Assembly: GCF_000147695.2 (NCBI RefSeq)
Contig: NC_015958.1
Span: 1,542,001 to 1,606,000 of the forward strand
From: Thermoanaerobacter wiegelii Rt8.B1
GTDB lineage: Bacteria; Bacillota; Thermoanaerobacteria; Thermoanaerobacterales; Thermoanaerobacteraceae
DNA: 64,000 nt
Reading direction: 5' to 3'
Shown here piece after piece: positions 46,289-56,971 of the stretch. The notes under the pieces are model-generated. The model did not search any database. It had not been told where the DNA came from and saw nothing but the letters and a program-made list of their open reading frames with translations. Numbering within the stretch: the first letter of the stretch is position 1; the number at the start of each line of letters is the position of its first letter. Both the position numbers and the translations under genes were made by a program.

Positions 46289-46327
46289 CATTAAATCTAT
46301 GTTAAATTTATGTTAAATCTATGTTAA
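46289..46327 (-). promoter_or_regulatory. PhoP-box array at pstC
   Basis: On the minus strand TTAACA occurs at 46322-46327, 46311-46316 and 46300-46305, with TTAATG at 46289-46294, all spaced exactly 11 bp. This matches the tandem TT(A/T/C)ACA repeats bound by PhoP dimers in Bacillus. A -10-like TATCAT lies about 20 nt further down, at 46264-46269. Confidence 0.75.
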
Positions 46328-46373
46328 ATTTATTCGTTTTTTTACAAATTTCCATTATTTCTCGCCTTAAAAA

Positions 46374-46397
46374 GGAGCTGGAAAATAAACCAGCTCC
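46374..46397 (-). terminator. Terminator of pstS
   Basis: GGAGCTGG pairs exactly with CCAGCTCC across an 8-nt loop; on the minus strand TTTTT follows. It is 12 nt past the pstS stop. Confidence 0.85.
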
Positions 46398-46408
46398 CAT
46401 TTTTTACT

Positions 46409-47281
46409 TTATTTTGTTTTCATTTCAGTAACAGGGATAAATCCCAACTTAGTAAGAGGTCCTTTCTGCACTTCATCTGACATCATGAAATCTAAGAAAG
46501 CTTTGGCTGCTCCTGTTGGTTCTCCTTTTGTATACATATGCTCGTACGACCAAATTGGATACTTGCCATCTATTATGTTTTGGGCCGTTGGTTCTACTCC
46601 CTCATATTTTAGAGCTTTAACAGTATCATCCACGTAGGATAAAGCAAGATAACTTATAGCTCCTTTTGTGTCAGCAACTGCTTTTTTAACTGCACCTGAT
46701 GAATCCTCTGTCAAAGCAAAACCTTGAGCTTCTTCTTGTCCCTTTAATACCACTTTCTTGAATGTAGCACGAGTTCCTGAACTTGCAGGTCTATTAATAA
46801 TAACTATTTTCATATCTGGTCCGCCAACGTCTTTCCAATTTGTTATTTTCCCTGTAAAAATGTCTATTAATTGCTGTTGAGTTAAATTATCAACTGTAAC
46901 ATCTTTATTAACAACTACAGCAAAACCTGCAACCGCAACTTTATGATCTACTAAAGATTTGGCTGTGTTGGCATCTAATTTTTCTTCAGCAAAAATATCA
47001 GAATTTCCAATATCAATTGCCCCTTGAACTACTTGTGTCAATCCTGTACCACTGCCACCGCCTTGCACTGTTATCGCTACATTAGGATATTTTTCCATAA
47101 ACATTCTAGCAACTTGTTCAGCCAATGGCTGTAACGCTGTAGAACCAGCAATTGTTATATTACCTGAAAGGTTACCAGAATCTGCACTTTGAGGTTGTTT
47201 TGAGCCACACGCAGCAAAAGTAAAAAAACTTGCAATTAACAGTACTGCAATAGCAACTTTCGCAAATCGACTATTTAACAT
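46409..47281 (-). CDS. pstS: Phosphate-binding lipoprotein PstS
   Basis: The 290-residue protein has a lipoprotein signal peptide with the lipobox FAACG (lipidated Cys near residue 26). The phosphate-binding fold shows ITIAGSTALQPLAE, GGGSGTGLTQV and NRPASSGTRATF. It captures phosphate outside the membrane for PstCAB. A four-repeat PhoP box lies upstream and a terminator downstream, so it can be made in excess over the channel genes, as in other bacteria. Confidence 0.97.
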   Translation of the reverse strand: MLNSRFAKVAIAVLLIASFFTFAACGSKQPQSADSGNLSGNITIAGSTALQPLAEQVARMFMEKYPNVAITVQGGGSGTGLTQVVQGAIDIGNSDIFAEEKLDANTAKSLVDHKVAVAGFAVVVNKDVTVDNLTQQQLIDIFTGKITNWKDVGGPDMKIVIINRPASSGTRATFKKVVLKGQEEAQGFALTEDSSGAVKKAVADTKGAISYLALSYVDDTVKALKYEGVEPTAQNIIDGKYPIWSYEHMYTKGEPTGAAKAFLDFMMSDEVQKGPLTKLGFIPVTEMKTK

Positions 47282-47322
47282 TGAAGCACCTCCAAAATTC
47301 CTTAAATTTTTTGTACAACTAC

Positions 47323-47376
47323 ATTGTAACAGTCTATTGTAAAGTCAATATTAAGATATTGTTAAGTCTTTGTTAA
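47323..47376 (-). promoter_or_regulatory. PhoP-box array and -10 element at pstS
   Basis: On the minus strand TTAACA (47371-47376), TTAACA (47360-47365), TTAATA (47349-47354) and TTTACA (47338-47343) follow one another at exactly 11-bp steps. A -10-like TACAAT at 47323-47328 comes after. The first repeats overlap the last codons of phoR. Confidence 0.8.
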
Positions 47377-48731
47377 ATCAGCTTTGTTGAATTTTATAAT
47401 AAATTTTGTACCTCTCCCCACTTCACTTTCTACAAAAATTTCCCCTTTCATATATTCCACGATATGTTTAACTATAGCAAGTCCCAATCCTGTACCACCT
47501 AATTTTCTTGAGCGACTTTTGTCAACTCGATAAAATCTCTCAAAAAGCCGAGGAATATTTTCTTTTGAAATACCAATACCGTTGTCTTCTACTTCAATAA
47601 TTATTTTATCCCCCTCTTCTCTGGTAGATACTTTTACAAATCCTCCCTCTGGAGTGTATTTTATACCGTTATCTATTAAATTGATCATCATCTGATGAAA
47701 TCTATCTTTATTAGTATTTATCACCAAATCAGTACAATTTAAATCTTTTTTCAACGTTATATTTTTATTTCTCGCGACCTTGTCCATTATATATAATATA
47801 TCCTCTATCTCATTATCTAATTCTATTTCTTCTGTCGGATAACCTTCTTTAACATTTTCTATTTCAGAAAGAGTGAGTATATCGTTTATAAGTCTTGTAA
47901 GTCTTTCAGACTCAAAATCAATTATATCTAAAAATTTATCTCTTGCTTCAGGATTCTCAATAGCACCATTTCTTAAAGTTTCAATAAAGCCTCTAATAGA
48001 AGTCAAAGGAGTTCTTAGCTCATGGGACACATTTGCAACAAATTCGCTTCTTATTTTTTCCAATCTTCTCATTTCTGTAATATCATCTATTATCAACACA
48101 AAACCTAAATTTTGATGGGAAATTGGATGAAGAATTGGACTGGTATACACTTTGAGGTGTTTGTTGAAAACGTTTAGTTCTAAACTTCTGGAAGAGGAAT
48201 TTTTATTTTTCTTAACATCTTCAAAAAGGTCATGTAATTTACTATTTCTTACAACTTCTAAGATATGTCTTCCAATTAAATCTTTCTCTTTTATATTTAG
48301 AATTTTCCTCGCAGCATCATTTATAAGTAATATTTTCTCATTATCATCAAAAGCGATAACCCCATTTACTATACTTTTTAAAATGGCTTCTAATTTTGCA
48401 TTTCTGTCATTTAATTCCTCTATCGTTTCTTTTAATTTATAAGACATAGAATTTACTGCAAGAGAAAGTTCTTTTATTTCATCAATAGAATTGCTTTCAA
48501 GTTCATGACTGTATATACCATTTGCAATATCCTTTGTAATTTCAGTTATTTCTTTTATGGGCTCTACTATATTTCGTATAAATCTATAACTTAAAAAACC
48601 TGTTACAAAAATTCCTAATAAAATAGTAAAAATAAATTTGGCCGTTGGAACATAGCCTAAAAAAATATGGCGACTATTAAAATTCCAAGTAGGTTTATAA
48701 AAAACAATTTATAATAGGAATTCTTTAGCAT
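47362..48731 (-). pseudogene. phoR: Phosphate-sensor histidine kinase PhoR, one-base frameshift near the N-terminus
   Basis: The main frame has a HAMP-like segment (from about 48650), a PAS domain, the H-box SHELRTPLTS, the N-box NLIDNGIKYTPEGG and the G1/G2 boxes VEDNGIGI and GTGLGLAI. The N-terminus is in another frame: the ATG at 48731 overlaps the phoP stop as TGATG and encodes MLKNSYYKLFFINLLGILIV. Adding one T to a T7 run near 48657 joins them into a kinase of about 456 residues with two membrane helices and almost no outside loop. Either the kinase is broken or the T run is misread. It phosphorylates PhoP when phosphate is low. Confidence 0.8.
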
Positions 48732-49435
48732 CACACTTCACCTTTATCTTTTAGCTTATATCCAATTCCTCTTACAGTTTCAATATACACAGGAGATTTA
48801 TCATCGTCTTCTATCTTTTTTCTTAAATGTCTGATATGGACATCAACAGTTCGAGTTTCTCCAGCATATTCATATCCCCATACTTTGTCTAAAAGATAGT
48901 CTCTAGTTAATACTTTACCCATATTTTGAGACAAAAGTTTTAAAAGCTCAAACTCTTTTAAAGTCAATTCTAAGACTTTCCCTTTTTTATAAACCAAATG
49001 CTTTCCAGTATCTATAACTATATCACCAAATTTTATTATTCCTTCTTTTTCTTCTTCTGGTTGTTGGGTTCGCCGAAGAACGGCTTTAATTCGAGCTAAC
49101 AATTCTCTTACGCTGAAAGGCTTTGTTATATAATCATCTGCTCCCAACTCCAATCCCAATACTTTATCAAATTCTTCGCTTTTTGCTGTTAACATTATTA
49201 TCGGTATATTTTTCGTTTCATCATTCTTTTTTAAAATTTTACATATTTCCAGTCCATCCACATCTGGCAACATCAAATCTAATATAACCAAATCAGGTTT
49301 TCCTTCAAGTGCTTTATCCAAGCCTTCTTTTCCATTTTCCGAAGTAATAACTTTGTATCCTGCTGCTTCCAAGTTGTATCTTAAAAGTTCCAATATATGA
49401 ATTTCATCTTCTATAACCAAAACCGTATGGGCCAT
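48731..49435 (-). CDS. phoP: Phosphate-response regulator PhoP (OmpR family)
   Basis: The 234-residue protein has a receiver domain with acidic residues E9/D10, phosphorylation site D53 (VILDLMLP) and K near 102, then an OmpR-type winged helix (LTLKEFELLKLLSQNMGKVL ... RTVDVHIRHLRKKIE). It binds PhoP boxes such as those at pstS and pstC. The gene overlaps phoR by one base. It follows nrdR by about 60 nt. Confidence 0.92.
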   Translation of the reverse strand: MAHTVLVIEDEIHILELLRYNLEAAGYKVITSENGKEGLDKALEGKPDLVILDLMLPDVDGLEICKILKKNDETKNIPIIMLTAKSEEFDKVLGLELGADDYITKPFSVRELLARIKAVLRRTQQPEEEKEGIIKFGDIVIDTGKHLVYKKGKVLELTLKEFELLKLLSQNMGKVLTRDYLLDKVWGYEYAGETRTVDVHIRHLRKKIEDDDKSPVYIETVRGIGYKLKDKGEV

Positions 49436-49495
49436 TTTGACACCTCCAGATAATATGGCTTGTACACATTTGAAACAAAAAATAAAATTATGTCT

Positions 49496-49963
49496 TTACT
49501 TTTTTGTCTCATTCTCTTTAAGAAGTTTCTTAAGTTCATCCATAAAAGTATTTATGTCTTTAAACTGCCTATAAACAGAAGCAAATCTGACATAAGCTAC
49601 TTCATCTACATTTTTAAGTTTTTCCATTACCATTTCTCCGATTTCGGTGGAGGTTATTTCCCTTTCCATTGAATTTATTATTCTTTTGTCAATTTCATCT
49701 GTAATTTCTTCTAAGACCTTTATAGGCACGGGCCTTTTTTCGCAAGCTTTTATCATGCCTTTTAATATTTTATCTCTGTCATAGACTTCTCGGCGATTGT
49801 CTTTTTTTATTACAAGTATAGGCAATTGTTCTACTTTCTCATAAGTAGTAAATCTCTTCCCACATTTTAAACATTCCCTTCTTCTCCTTATAGAAGTGTT
49901 ATCGTCTGTAGGTCGAGAATCAATAACTTTTGAATCTGGATACCCACAATAAGGGCATTTCAT
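49496..49963 (-). CDS. nrdR: Transcriptional repressor NrdR
   Basis: The 155-residue protein has a zinc ribbon (C3, C6, C31, C34; [18 protein letters not shown]) and an ATP-cone domain from about 45 to 135. NrdR senses dATP/ATP and represses ribonucleotide reductase genes. No NrdR box can be seen next to it, and no nrd gene is in the window. The IS30 copy begins 100 nt upstream, so its native promoter may have been separated from older upstream sequence. Confidence 0.95.
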   Translation of the reverse strand: MKCPYCGYPDSKVIDSRPTDDNTSIRRRRECLKCGKRFTTYEKVEQLPILVIKKDNRREVYDRDKILKGMIKACEKRPVPIKVLEEITDEIDKRIINSMEREITSTEIGEMVMEKLKNVDEVAYVRFASVYRQFKDINTFMDELKKLLKENETKK

Positions 49964-50050
49964 CTTATTACCTCCAACAATTCTTAATTGTTTAATAAAA
50001 TTATAATAAACTTGTTTTCATTAGTCAAACTTAAGCTTCTCTATCTTTAA

Positions 50051-50064
50051 AATCTACTAATATT
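50051..50064. repeat. Target-site duplication of the IS30 copy, left
   Basis: AATCTACTAATATT occurs here and at 51408-51421, immediately outside the two IS30 ends. The exact 14-bp match is what remains of the ylmC 3' end. Confidence 0.75.
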
Positions 50065-50133
50065 GGTTAGTTGTATAATTAAATGCAACAGATAAAAAAA
50101 TAGAAACCATAGTGAAAATCATGTATGATATAG

Positions 50134-51211
<1,078 letters not shown>

Positions 51212-51214
<3 letters not shown>

Positions 51215-51331
51215 GCCCATCTCTTATAAAGTATAGAGCTCGCTCGTGATTTGTCAAGGGGCAGGCTTCGCCTGACTTAAACCCTTGACAAATCACGACC
51301 TTCGCTCAATTTGTTAACTAAGATGGGCTTA
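51212..51331 (+). repeat. Nested hairpin at the IS30 3' end
   Basis: Three stems share one axis: TAAGCCCATCT (51212-51222) with its exact complement at 51321-51331; CGTGATTTGTCAAGGG (51245-51260) with 51282-51297; and CAGGC/GCCTG (51262-51266, 51270-51274). It begins at the transposase stop codon, so it can serve as a terminator and may also protect against transcription from outside. Confidence 0.7.
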
Positions 51332-51390
51332 AGGTTATATATGATTTGTCCCAAATCCTATATCTACATGATTTTCATTAAGTGTTGCAT

Positions 51391-51639
51391 TTAATATTGC
51401 AATTTATAATCTACTAATATTACATCCGTTCCAATCTTTTTTATAGATTCCCACAGCAAGTATATTTCTATATCTTTATTAAAAAACCTAAAAAAACTTG
51501 TTTCTTTCGGTATAACAATTCCCTCTACTCTTCCTTCTTCAAGGTTTACTTCAATGTCAATTATATTCCCTAATTTTTCTCCTGTATTTATATCTATAAC
51601 ATCTTTATCTCTTAACTCTGAAGCTTTAATCATCCTCAT
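51391..51639 (-). CDS. ylmC: YlmC/YmxH family PRC-barrel protein, C-terminus altered by IS30
   Basis: The 82-residue protein (MRMIKASELRDKDVIDINTG, IVIPKETSFFRFF and IKKIGTDVILVD) is a small PRC-barrel family member often found after sigG in spore formers. The last codons (YKLQY) come from the insertion end. Downstream of the IS30 copy, at about 50029-50064, the minus strand still encodes ILVDFKDREA and a stop, the original end. The fold is complete before the break, so the protein may still work. Function is unknown; a role in sporulation is suggested by context. Confidence 0.8.
   Translation of the reverse strand: MRMIKASELRDKDVIDINTGEKLGNIIDIEVNLEEGRVEGIVIPKETSFFRFFNKDIEIYLLWESIKKIGTDVILVDYKLQY
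51408..51421. repeat. Target-site duplication of the IS30 copy, right
   Basis: Second copy of AATCTACTAATATT, inside the ylmC coding sequence. Confidence 0.75.
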
Positions 51640-51677
51640 TTCCCCCTTTTGTCCTTTTCATAAAATTATATGAAAAA

Positions 51678-51707
51678 ATCTAGCTTATCATTCCTGATAA
51701 GCTAGAT
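51678..51707 (-). terminator. Terminator of sigG
   Basis: ATCTAGCTTATCA pairs exactly with its complement across TTCC; on the minus strand TTTTTT follows. The stem includes the sigG stop codon. Confidence 0.85.
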
Positions 51708-52472
51708 GTATTTCCTCATGTGATTTAAAGCCGCTTTTTCTAATCTTGAAACTTGTGCTTGAGATATTCCTATCTCTTTTGCTACCTCCATCTGGGTTTT
51801 CCCTTCAAAAAATCTCATCGTCAATATCATTTTTTCCCTTTCGCTTAGTTTTTGTATTGCTTCTTTTAATGCAATTTTCTCTAGCCACACTTCATCCATA
51901 TTTTTGTCATCGCTGACTTGGTCCATCACATAAATTGCATCTCCACCATCATGATATATAGGTTCAAACAAAGAAACCGGTTCTTGAATAGCATCAAGAG
52001 CCATTACCACTTCCTCTCTTGGAAGGTCCAGCTCTTTAGCTATTTCGCCTACTGTCGGCTCTTTGGAATTTTCCGATACTAATTTGTCCCTTACCTGTAA
52101 TGCTTTATAGGCTATATCTCTTAAAGAGCGGCTCACCCTTATAGGAGTATTATCTCTTAAGTATCTTCTTATTTCTCCAATTATCATTGGAACAGCATAA
52201 GTAGAAAATTTTACATTTTGATTTAAGTCAAAATTGTCAATAGCTTTTATAAGCCCTATACATCCTACTTGAAACAAATCGTCTACGTACTCTCCGCGAT
52301 TATTAAACCGTTGAATAACGCTTAGTACCAATCGCAAATTCCCATTTATAAATTCTTCTCTCGCTTTTTTGTCTCCATTTTTCATCCGCTGCAGTAGCTC
52401 TTTTTGCTTGGAAGGTTTTAAAACAGGTAACTTAGAAGTATTGACACCGCAAATTTCAACTTTGTTATTCAT
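51702..52472 (-). CDS. sigG: Sporulation sigma factor G
   Basis: The 256-residue sigma-70 factor starts MNNKVEICGVNTSKLPVLKP, a sigma-G hallmark. Region 2 (FQVGCIGLIKAIDNFDLNQN and FSTYAVPMIIGEIRRYLRDN), region 3 and region 4 (GISQAQVSRLEKAALNHMRK) follow. It directs late forespore transcription. The ATG lies behind GGGGGCAGGA. It follows sigE by about 70 nt, the usual clostridial and Bacillus order. Confidence 0.97.
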   Translation of the reverse strand: MNNKVEICGVNTSKLPVLKPSKQKELLQRMKNGDKKAREEFINGNLRLVLSVIQRFNNRGEYVDDLFQVGCIGLIKAIDNFDLNQNVKFSTYAVPMIIGEIRRYLRDNTPIRVSRSLRDIAYKALQVRDKLVSENSKEPTVGEIAKELDLPREEVVMALDAIQEPVSLFEPIYHDGGDAIYVMDQVSDDKNMDEVWLEKIALKEAIQKLSEREKMILTMRFFEGKTQMEVAKEIGISQAQVSRLEKAALNHMRKYI

Positions 52473-52541
52473 AAATCCTGCCCCCACATGTTTAGCTTAT
52501 TAACAGTATTGCCGGCAGGATAAAAAAATATACAGAAACGC

Positions 52542-53282
52542 TTAAACTAGTCTATTCATTTCTTTTTTTAATCTTTTTAAAATCTTTTTTTCTAAGCGAG
52601 AAATATAGGACTGTGAAATTCCCAACATATCTGCCACTTCTTTTTGAGTCTTTTCTACTCCACCCTCTAATCCAAATCTAAGTCCTATTATCTTTTTTTC
52701 TCTATCTGGTAATTTCTTTAATGCAGAAGTCAATAATTCCTTTTCTACTTCATCTTCGATATATTTATAAACTGTTTCGTTATCAGTGCCTAAAATATCT
52801 GAAAGCAAAAGTTCATTTCCATCCCAATCTACATTTAAAGGTTCATCAAAAGAAACCTCTAATTTAGTTTTGCTATTCCTTCTTAAATACATTAATATCT
52901 CATTCTCAATGCATCGAGAAGCATAAGTAGCTAATTTTATTTTTTTCTTAGGATTGAAAGTATTAATAGCTTTTATAAGTCCAATCGTGCCAATAGATAT
53001 TAAATCTTCGATTCCTACTCCTGTGTTTTCAAATTTTTTTGCTATATATACTACCAACCTTAAATTTCTTTCAATAAGTACCGTTTTTGCTTCATTATCT
53101 CCTTTTTCCATTTTTGAAATTAAATATATTTCTTCTTCTACAGAAAGAGGTGGAGGTAATGCTTCACTTCCTCCAATATAAAATATGCCTTCAGATAAAT
53201 CTAAAAAATCAAGGATTTTTTTCCACAACAATAGCATTTCTATTTTTACTTTTGTTTTTAGTTGCACTTCCAACACCCCCAT
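52542..53282 (-). CDS. sigE: Sporulation sigma factor E precursor (pro-sigma-E)
   Basis: The 246-residue protein has a hydrophobic pro-sequence (about 1-35) ending in [14 protein letters not shown], the site where SpoIIGA cleaves after Tyr in Bacillus. Regions 2-4 follow, almost unchanged from the family ([39 protein letters not shown]). It controls early mother-cell genes. The ATG overlaps the spoIIGA stop (TAATG). A GTG five codons later is an alternative start. Confidence 0.97.
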   Translation of the reverse strand: MGVLEVQLKTKVKIEMLLLWKKILDFLDLSEGIFYIGGSEALPPPLSVEEEIYLISKMEKGDNEAKTVLIERNLRLVVYIAKKFENTGVGIEDLISIGTIGLIKAINTFNPKKKIKLATYASRCIENEILMYLRRNSKTKLEVSFDEPLNVDWDGNELLLSDILGTDNETVYKYIEDEVEKELLTSALKKLPDREKKIIGLRFGLEGGVEKTQKEVADMLGISQSYISRLEKKILKRLKKEMNRLV

Positions 53283-54111
53283 TATACTAAAATTTCTGGT
53301 GCTAACAACGCCGCATAATTACCATATTTATCTATTTGGCTTTTGTATACTCCTACTATTACATTCCTTACCTCTTTTTCACCTACCACTAATTTATCTG
53401 GCTTAAATCCTAACATTATTCCTTTAGACTGTCCTACTGATATAAAGGGTATTAACCTTATCCTTGATAACCATCTTTCCTCTTTCAAAACTTCAAAAAT
53501 TTTGTTAAAATCTATCATCTCTTCATTTAATAAAATTTCCATATTATCAGGAAGTATATTTTTCATAGCCAAAAACTCTACTACCACAACAGGCGATTTA
53601 GTTAAAGGGTCGTATAATCTATTTCCAGTATCTAACAATCCTTTTATCTCTATTTGTTTCTGAAAAATTTCTATTTTTATGCTGTATAACATTTTTTCCT
53701 CTTTTGATTTTCTCACTATATAATCCCAATTAGTATAGAAAAGTAAAATAGCTATCAATATTCCAATCCATAAACTGTGTAAATTAAATTTTGCCGTATA
53801 CAAAACTGCAAAAATTGTCCCACCTATCGCAAAAGAAATTAGATAAAAAACTGCTAAAATTCTCAAAAATTCTTTTAATGTTTTTGGAGTAAATGCCATA
53901 TATATTATTAAGAGAGATAAAATAATTTTTGCGAAAACTTCGTGAATCATCTTATAAGGTAACAAAAAAATATTAGGACATAACACGCTCCCAATAATGC
54001 ACCTAAAAAAAGCTTAATAGGTTTGCTGCCCTTTTTAGAAAATTTTCGTGTAAGGGATAAAATAAGATAGTTAATAATTAAATTTTCGAAAAAAATTACG
54101 TCTAAATACAT
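53282..54111 (-). pseudogene. spoIIGA: Sigma-E processing peptidase SpoIIGA, one-base frameshift
   Basis: The N-terminal frame starts at the ATG at 54111 (MYLDVIFFENLIINYLILSL), behind GGGGATGG, and stops after IFFCYLIR. The rest (LLPYKMIHEVFAKIILSLLI to the stop) is in the next frame. One extra T in a T7 run near 53965 joins them into about 276 residues. The product has an N-terminal membrane domain of about five helices and an aspartic-protease domain with LLDTGN. It cleaves pro-sigma-E at the sporulation septum. Sigma-E and its cleavage site are intact next door, so an intact spoIIGA is expected in a sporulating strain. Confidence 0.85.
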
Positions 54112-54259
54112 TCATACCATCCCCGGGGACACTTTTAATCCTTATACAATGTATATTCCCATTTGCTTATTTTATTCATATTATAAAATAAAAATCTCAA
54201 ATTTATTGTAATATTTTGGAATAAAAATAAGGTTGTTTTTGTAGAATTTTTGCATAAAA

Positions 54260-54287
54260 AAATCTGCAAAGAAACCTTTGCAGATTT
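54260..54287 (-). terminator. Terminator of ftsZ
   Basis: AAATCTGCAAAG pairs exactly with CTTTGCAGATTT across four bases; the minus strand continues TTTTTTT. It overlaps the ftsZ stop codon. Confidence 0.85.
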
Positions 54288-55359
54288 ATCGTCTCCCTCT
54301 TCTTAAAAAAGTAGGTATATCTAAATCATCACTCTCTATAACATTTTCTAATTTTACTTCAGGCTCCCTAGTGTCTTTTTTCTTTGCTGTATCCTTAGAT
54401 TTTTCATTTCTTTCAAATCCTGTAGCTATAACAGTAATCCTTATTTGGTCCTCTAATGCCTCGTCTATTACTGCACCAAATATAATATTTGCATCAGGGT
54501 CTGCAGCTTCATAGATAAAATTAGCCGCTTCATTAACTTCAAATATGGTTAAATTTGGACCTCCTGCAATATTAAGTAATATTCCTCTTGAGCCTTCAAT
54601 TGAAGTCTCTAATAATGGACTATGGATTGCTTGTTTCGCTGCCTCAGTCGCTTTATTCTCCCCAGAAGCTATACCTATTCCCATATGTGCAAGTCCTGTA
54701 TTTGTCATAATAGTTTTAACATCAGCAAAATCCACATTTACAAGTCCAGGGACTGCGATAAGGTCGGATATACCTTGAACACCCTGTCTTAAAACATCAT
54801 CTGCTAATTTAAAAGCATCAATCATTGAAGTCTTTTTTTCAACAACTTGCAATAATCTATCATTAGGAATAGTAATAAGAGCATCTACATGTTTTTTAAG
54901 TTCTTCAATGCCCATTTCTGCATGGGCCATCCTTTTTCTCCCTTCAAAGGTAAAAGGCTTGGTAACTACTCCTACAGTCAAAATTCCTAATTCTTTTGCT
55001 ATTTCCGCCACAACAGGAGCAGCTCCTGTTCCTGTGCCTCCTCCCATGCCAGAAGTGATAAATATCATATCAGCACCTTTTATGACTCGTTCTATTTCTT
55101 CTCTAGATTCTTCAGCAGCTTTTTTCCCAATTTCAGGGTTTGCTCCTGCTCCTAACCCTTTTGTTAATTTTTCACCAATTTGTATCTTTGTTTCAGCTTT
55201 TGATAAATAAAGAGCCTGCTTGTCTGTATTAATTGCAATAAACTCAACACCGCGAAGGCCAGCATCAATCATTCGATTTACAGCATTTCCGCCTCCACCA
55301 CCAACTCCTATTACTTTAATAGCAGCAAATTGTTCCATATCAGTTTCTATACCTATCAC
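54286..55359 (-). CDS. ftsZ: Cell-division tubulin FtsZ
   Basis: The 357-residue GTPase has [16 protein letters not shown], the tubulin signature [11 protein letters not shown] near 105-115, the T7-loop [11 protein letters not shown] and a C-terminal linker ending [13 protein letters not shown], the peptide that binds FtsA. It assembles the Z ring. GTG start behind GAGGAGGG. It follows ftsA by 15 nt and ends the dcw operon at a terminator. Confidence 0.97.
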   Translation of the reverse strand: MIGIETDMEQFAAIKVIGVGGGGGNAVNRMIDAGLRGVEFIAINTDKQALYLSKAETKIQIGEKLTKGLGAGANPEIGKKAAEESREEIERVIKGADMIFITSGMGGGTGTGAAPVVAEIAKELGILTVGVVTKPFTFEGRKRMAHAEMGIEELKKHVDALITIPNDRLLQVVEKKTSMIDAFKLADDVLRQGVQGISDLIAVPGLVNVDFADVKTIMTNTGLAHMGIGIASGENKATEAAKQAIHSPLLETSIEGSRGILLNIAGGPNLTIFEVNEAANFIYEAADPDANIIFGAVIDEALEDQIRITVIATGFERNEKSKDTAKKKDTREPEVKLENVIESDDLDIPTFLRRGRR

Positions 55360-55374
55360 AAAAAACCCTCCTCT

Positions 55375-56601
55375 TTACGCCCAAAAATCGCTAAATATTT
55401 CTTTGAGTTTATCAACTAATTTAGAACTCTTTTTCTCTTTTTTATCAGTCGGTTGGACATTATGCATAAACCTCTTATTGTTATATACATATTTTACCAC
55501 TCCTACCCCTGCCGAGTAAATAGGAGTTGCTACTCCGATATTTTGCGGAGAACCAATGCGAATGTTTCTATTAAAAATTTTTTGTGCCAACTCTATATTT
55601 CCCTTTAAAAAGGAAATGCCTCCACCTGTTATGACTACATTTGTAACAATGTCTTCCAGAACTTTTGCTTCTTCCAATCTCTCATACACAAGCATTAAAA
55701 GTTCAGAAACCCTCGCTTCTATTATATCAGATATTTCATTTACATCTGTAGCTGATTTGCTTTTACCTGCTAAACTAGCAATTTTAATTGGTTCCAGCTT
55801 TTCAGGGGATAATTTTTCTAAAGTTCCATATTTCTTCTTTATATTTTCGGCTTCTTCAAAAGAAATCTTTAACCCTATAGATAAATCGTTTGTGATATGC
55901 CATCCACCGACTGCTATCATAGATGAATAAATAAGGCTGCCATACTTGAAAACAGAAATATCAGTCACTCCTGCACCCACATCAATTAATGCAACCCCCA
56001 ACTCTTTTTCATCTTTTAAAAGTACTGCTTCTCCTGTAGCTAAAGGGCCTACAATTATTCCCTCTACCTCTAACCCTGCTTTTTTAACGCACTTTTCCAT
56101 ATTTTGAATAGCGGTAACACTACCTGTTACTATAGCGGCATTTACCTCTAACCTTATACCCGCCATTCCAACAGGGTCTTTTATTTCCCCATACCCATCC
56201 ACAATATATTCTAATGGTATAACATCGATAATTTCTTTATCAGAAGGAATAGCAATGATTTTAGCAGCTTGTAAAACTCTATCCACATCTTGTTTTGTTA
56301 TTTCTCTATCTTCTCTCGATACTGCTACTACTCCATTGTTTTTATATATAGTCGTCAACCCTCCATATATTTTCAAATACACAGAGGATATTTTTTGGTT
56401 GGCCATTCTTTCCGCTTGCTCTACAGACTTTTTTATAGAATAGGCAGTTTCATCTATATCTACAATAACCCCTTTTTTAACCCCATAGCACGGATAATAG
56501 CCAATCCCAACAATATGCAGTTCTCCATTTTTATCCCCTTCTCCAATAATTGTACATACTTTAGATGTGCCAATGTCTAAACCAACTATTAAATCACCCA
56601 T
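55375..56601 (-). CDS. ftsA: Cell-division actin homologue FtsA
   Basis: The protein of about 408 residues has the actin-fold ATP motifs (LIVGLDIGTSKVCTIIGE, ALIDVGAGVTDISVF, NVVITGGGISFLKG), the SHS2 domain, and a C-terminal amphipathic helix (KLVDKLKEIFSDFWA) for membrane binding. It tethers FtsZ to the membrane. AAGGAGG is 8 nt before the ATG at 56601. Confidence 0.93.
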   Translation of the reverse strand: MGDLIVGLDIGTSKVCTIIGEGDKNGELHIVGIGYYPCYGVKKGVIVDIDETAYSIKKSVEQAERMANQKISSVYLKIYGGLTTIYKNNGVVAVSREDREITKQDVDRVLQAAKIIAIPSDKEIIDVIPLEYIVDGYGEIKDPVGMAGIRLEVNAAIVTGSVTAIQNMEKCVKKAGLEVEGIIVGPLATGEAVLLKDEKELGVALIDVGAGVTDISVFKYGSLIYSSMIAVGGWHITNDLSIGLKISFEEAENIKKKYGTLEKLSPEKLEPIKIASLAGKSKSATDVNEISDIIEARVSELLMLVYERLEEAKVLEDIVTNVVITGGGISFLKGNIELAQKIFNRNIRIGSPQNIGVATPIYSAGVGVVKYVYNNKRFMHNVQPTDKKEKKSSKLVDKLKEIFSDFWA

Positions 56602-56626
56602 TATCAAATCCTCCTTCAGGAGACTG

Positions 56627-56971
56627 CTATCTTTTTCGCATCTTGTCTATCAGATATCTCCTTATATATGCAAAATTGACAAATAGCCTGCTTCCAAATA
56701 CAAAAATTGCCGCAAGATAAATAGGAACTCCTAACACATCTCCAATATAAGCAAGGCCTCCTGCCAATATCGCATTGCCAAAAAAGCCAGTTATAAAAAT
56801 AAGATTATCAAACTTCTCTTCAAGACTAGCTCTAATACCACCAAAAACTGAATCCAACGCTGCAAGAATAGCAACAGATAAATAAGAAACATAAGTGCTG
56901 GGGATATTAATTGGCAAAATAAAACCTATCACTATTCCTATTAATAAACTAACTATTATAATATAAGCCAT
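56627..56971 (-). CDS. sbp: Small basic protein Sbp (DUF1290)
   Basis: The 114-residue hydrophobic protein has about three membrane helices and a basic tail (YIRRYLIDKMRKR). The family is regularly found between DUF881 and ftsA in Firmicutes and is of unknown function. Its start touches the DUF881 stop. Confidence 0.85.
   Translation of the reverse strand: MAYIIIVSLLIGIVIGFILPINIPSTYVSYLSVAILAALDSVFGGIRASLEEKFDNLIFITGFFGNAILAGGLAYIGDVLGVPIYLAAIFVFGSRLFVNFAYIRRYLIDKMRKR

Noticed and set aside
46289-46327. Small satellite repeat before pstC
   Set aside because: The 11-bp repeats are better explained as a PhoP-box array because they occur at the pst promoter with the same spacing as at pstS.
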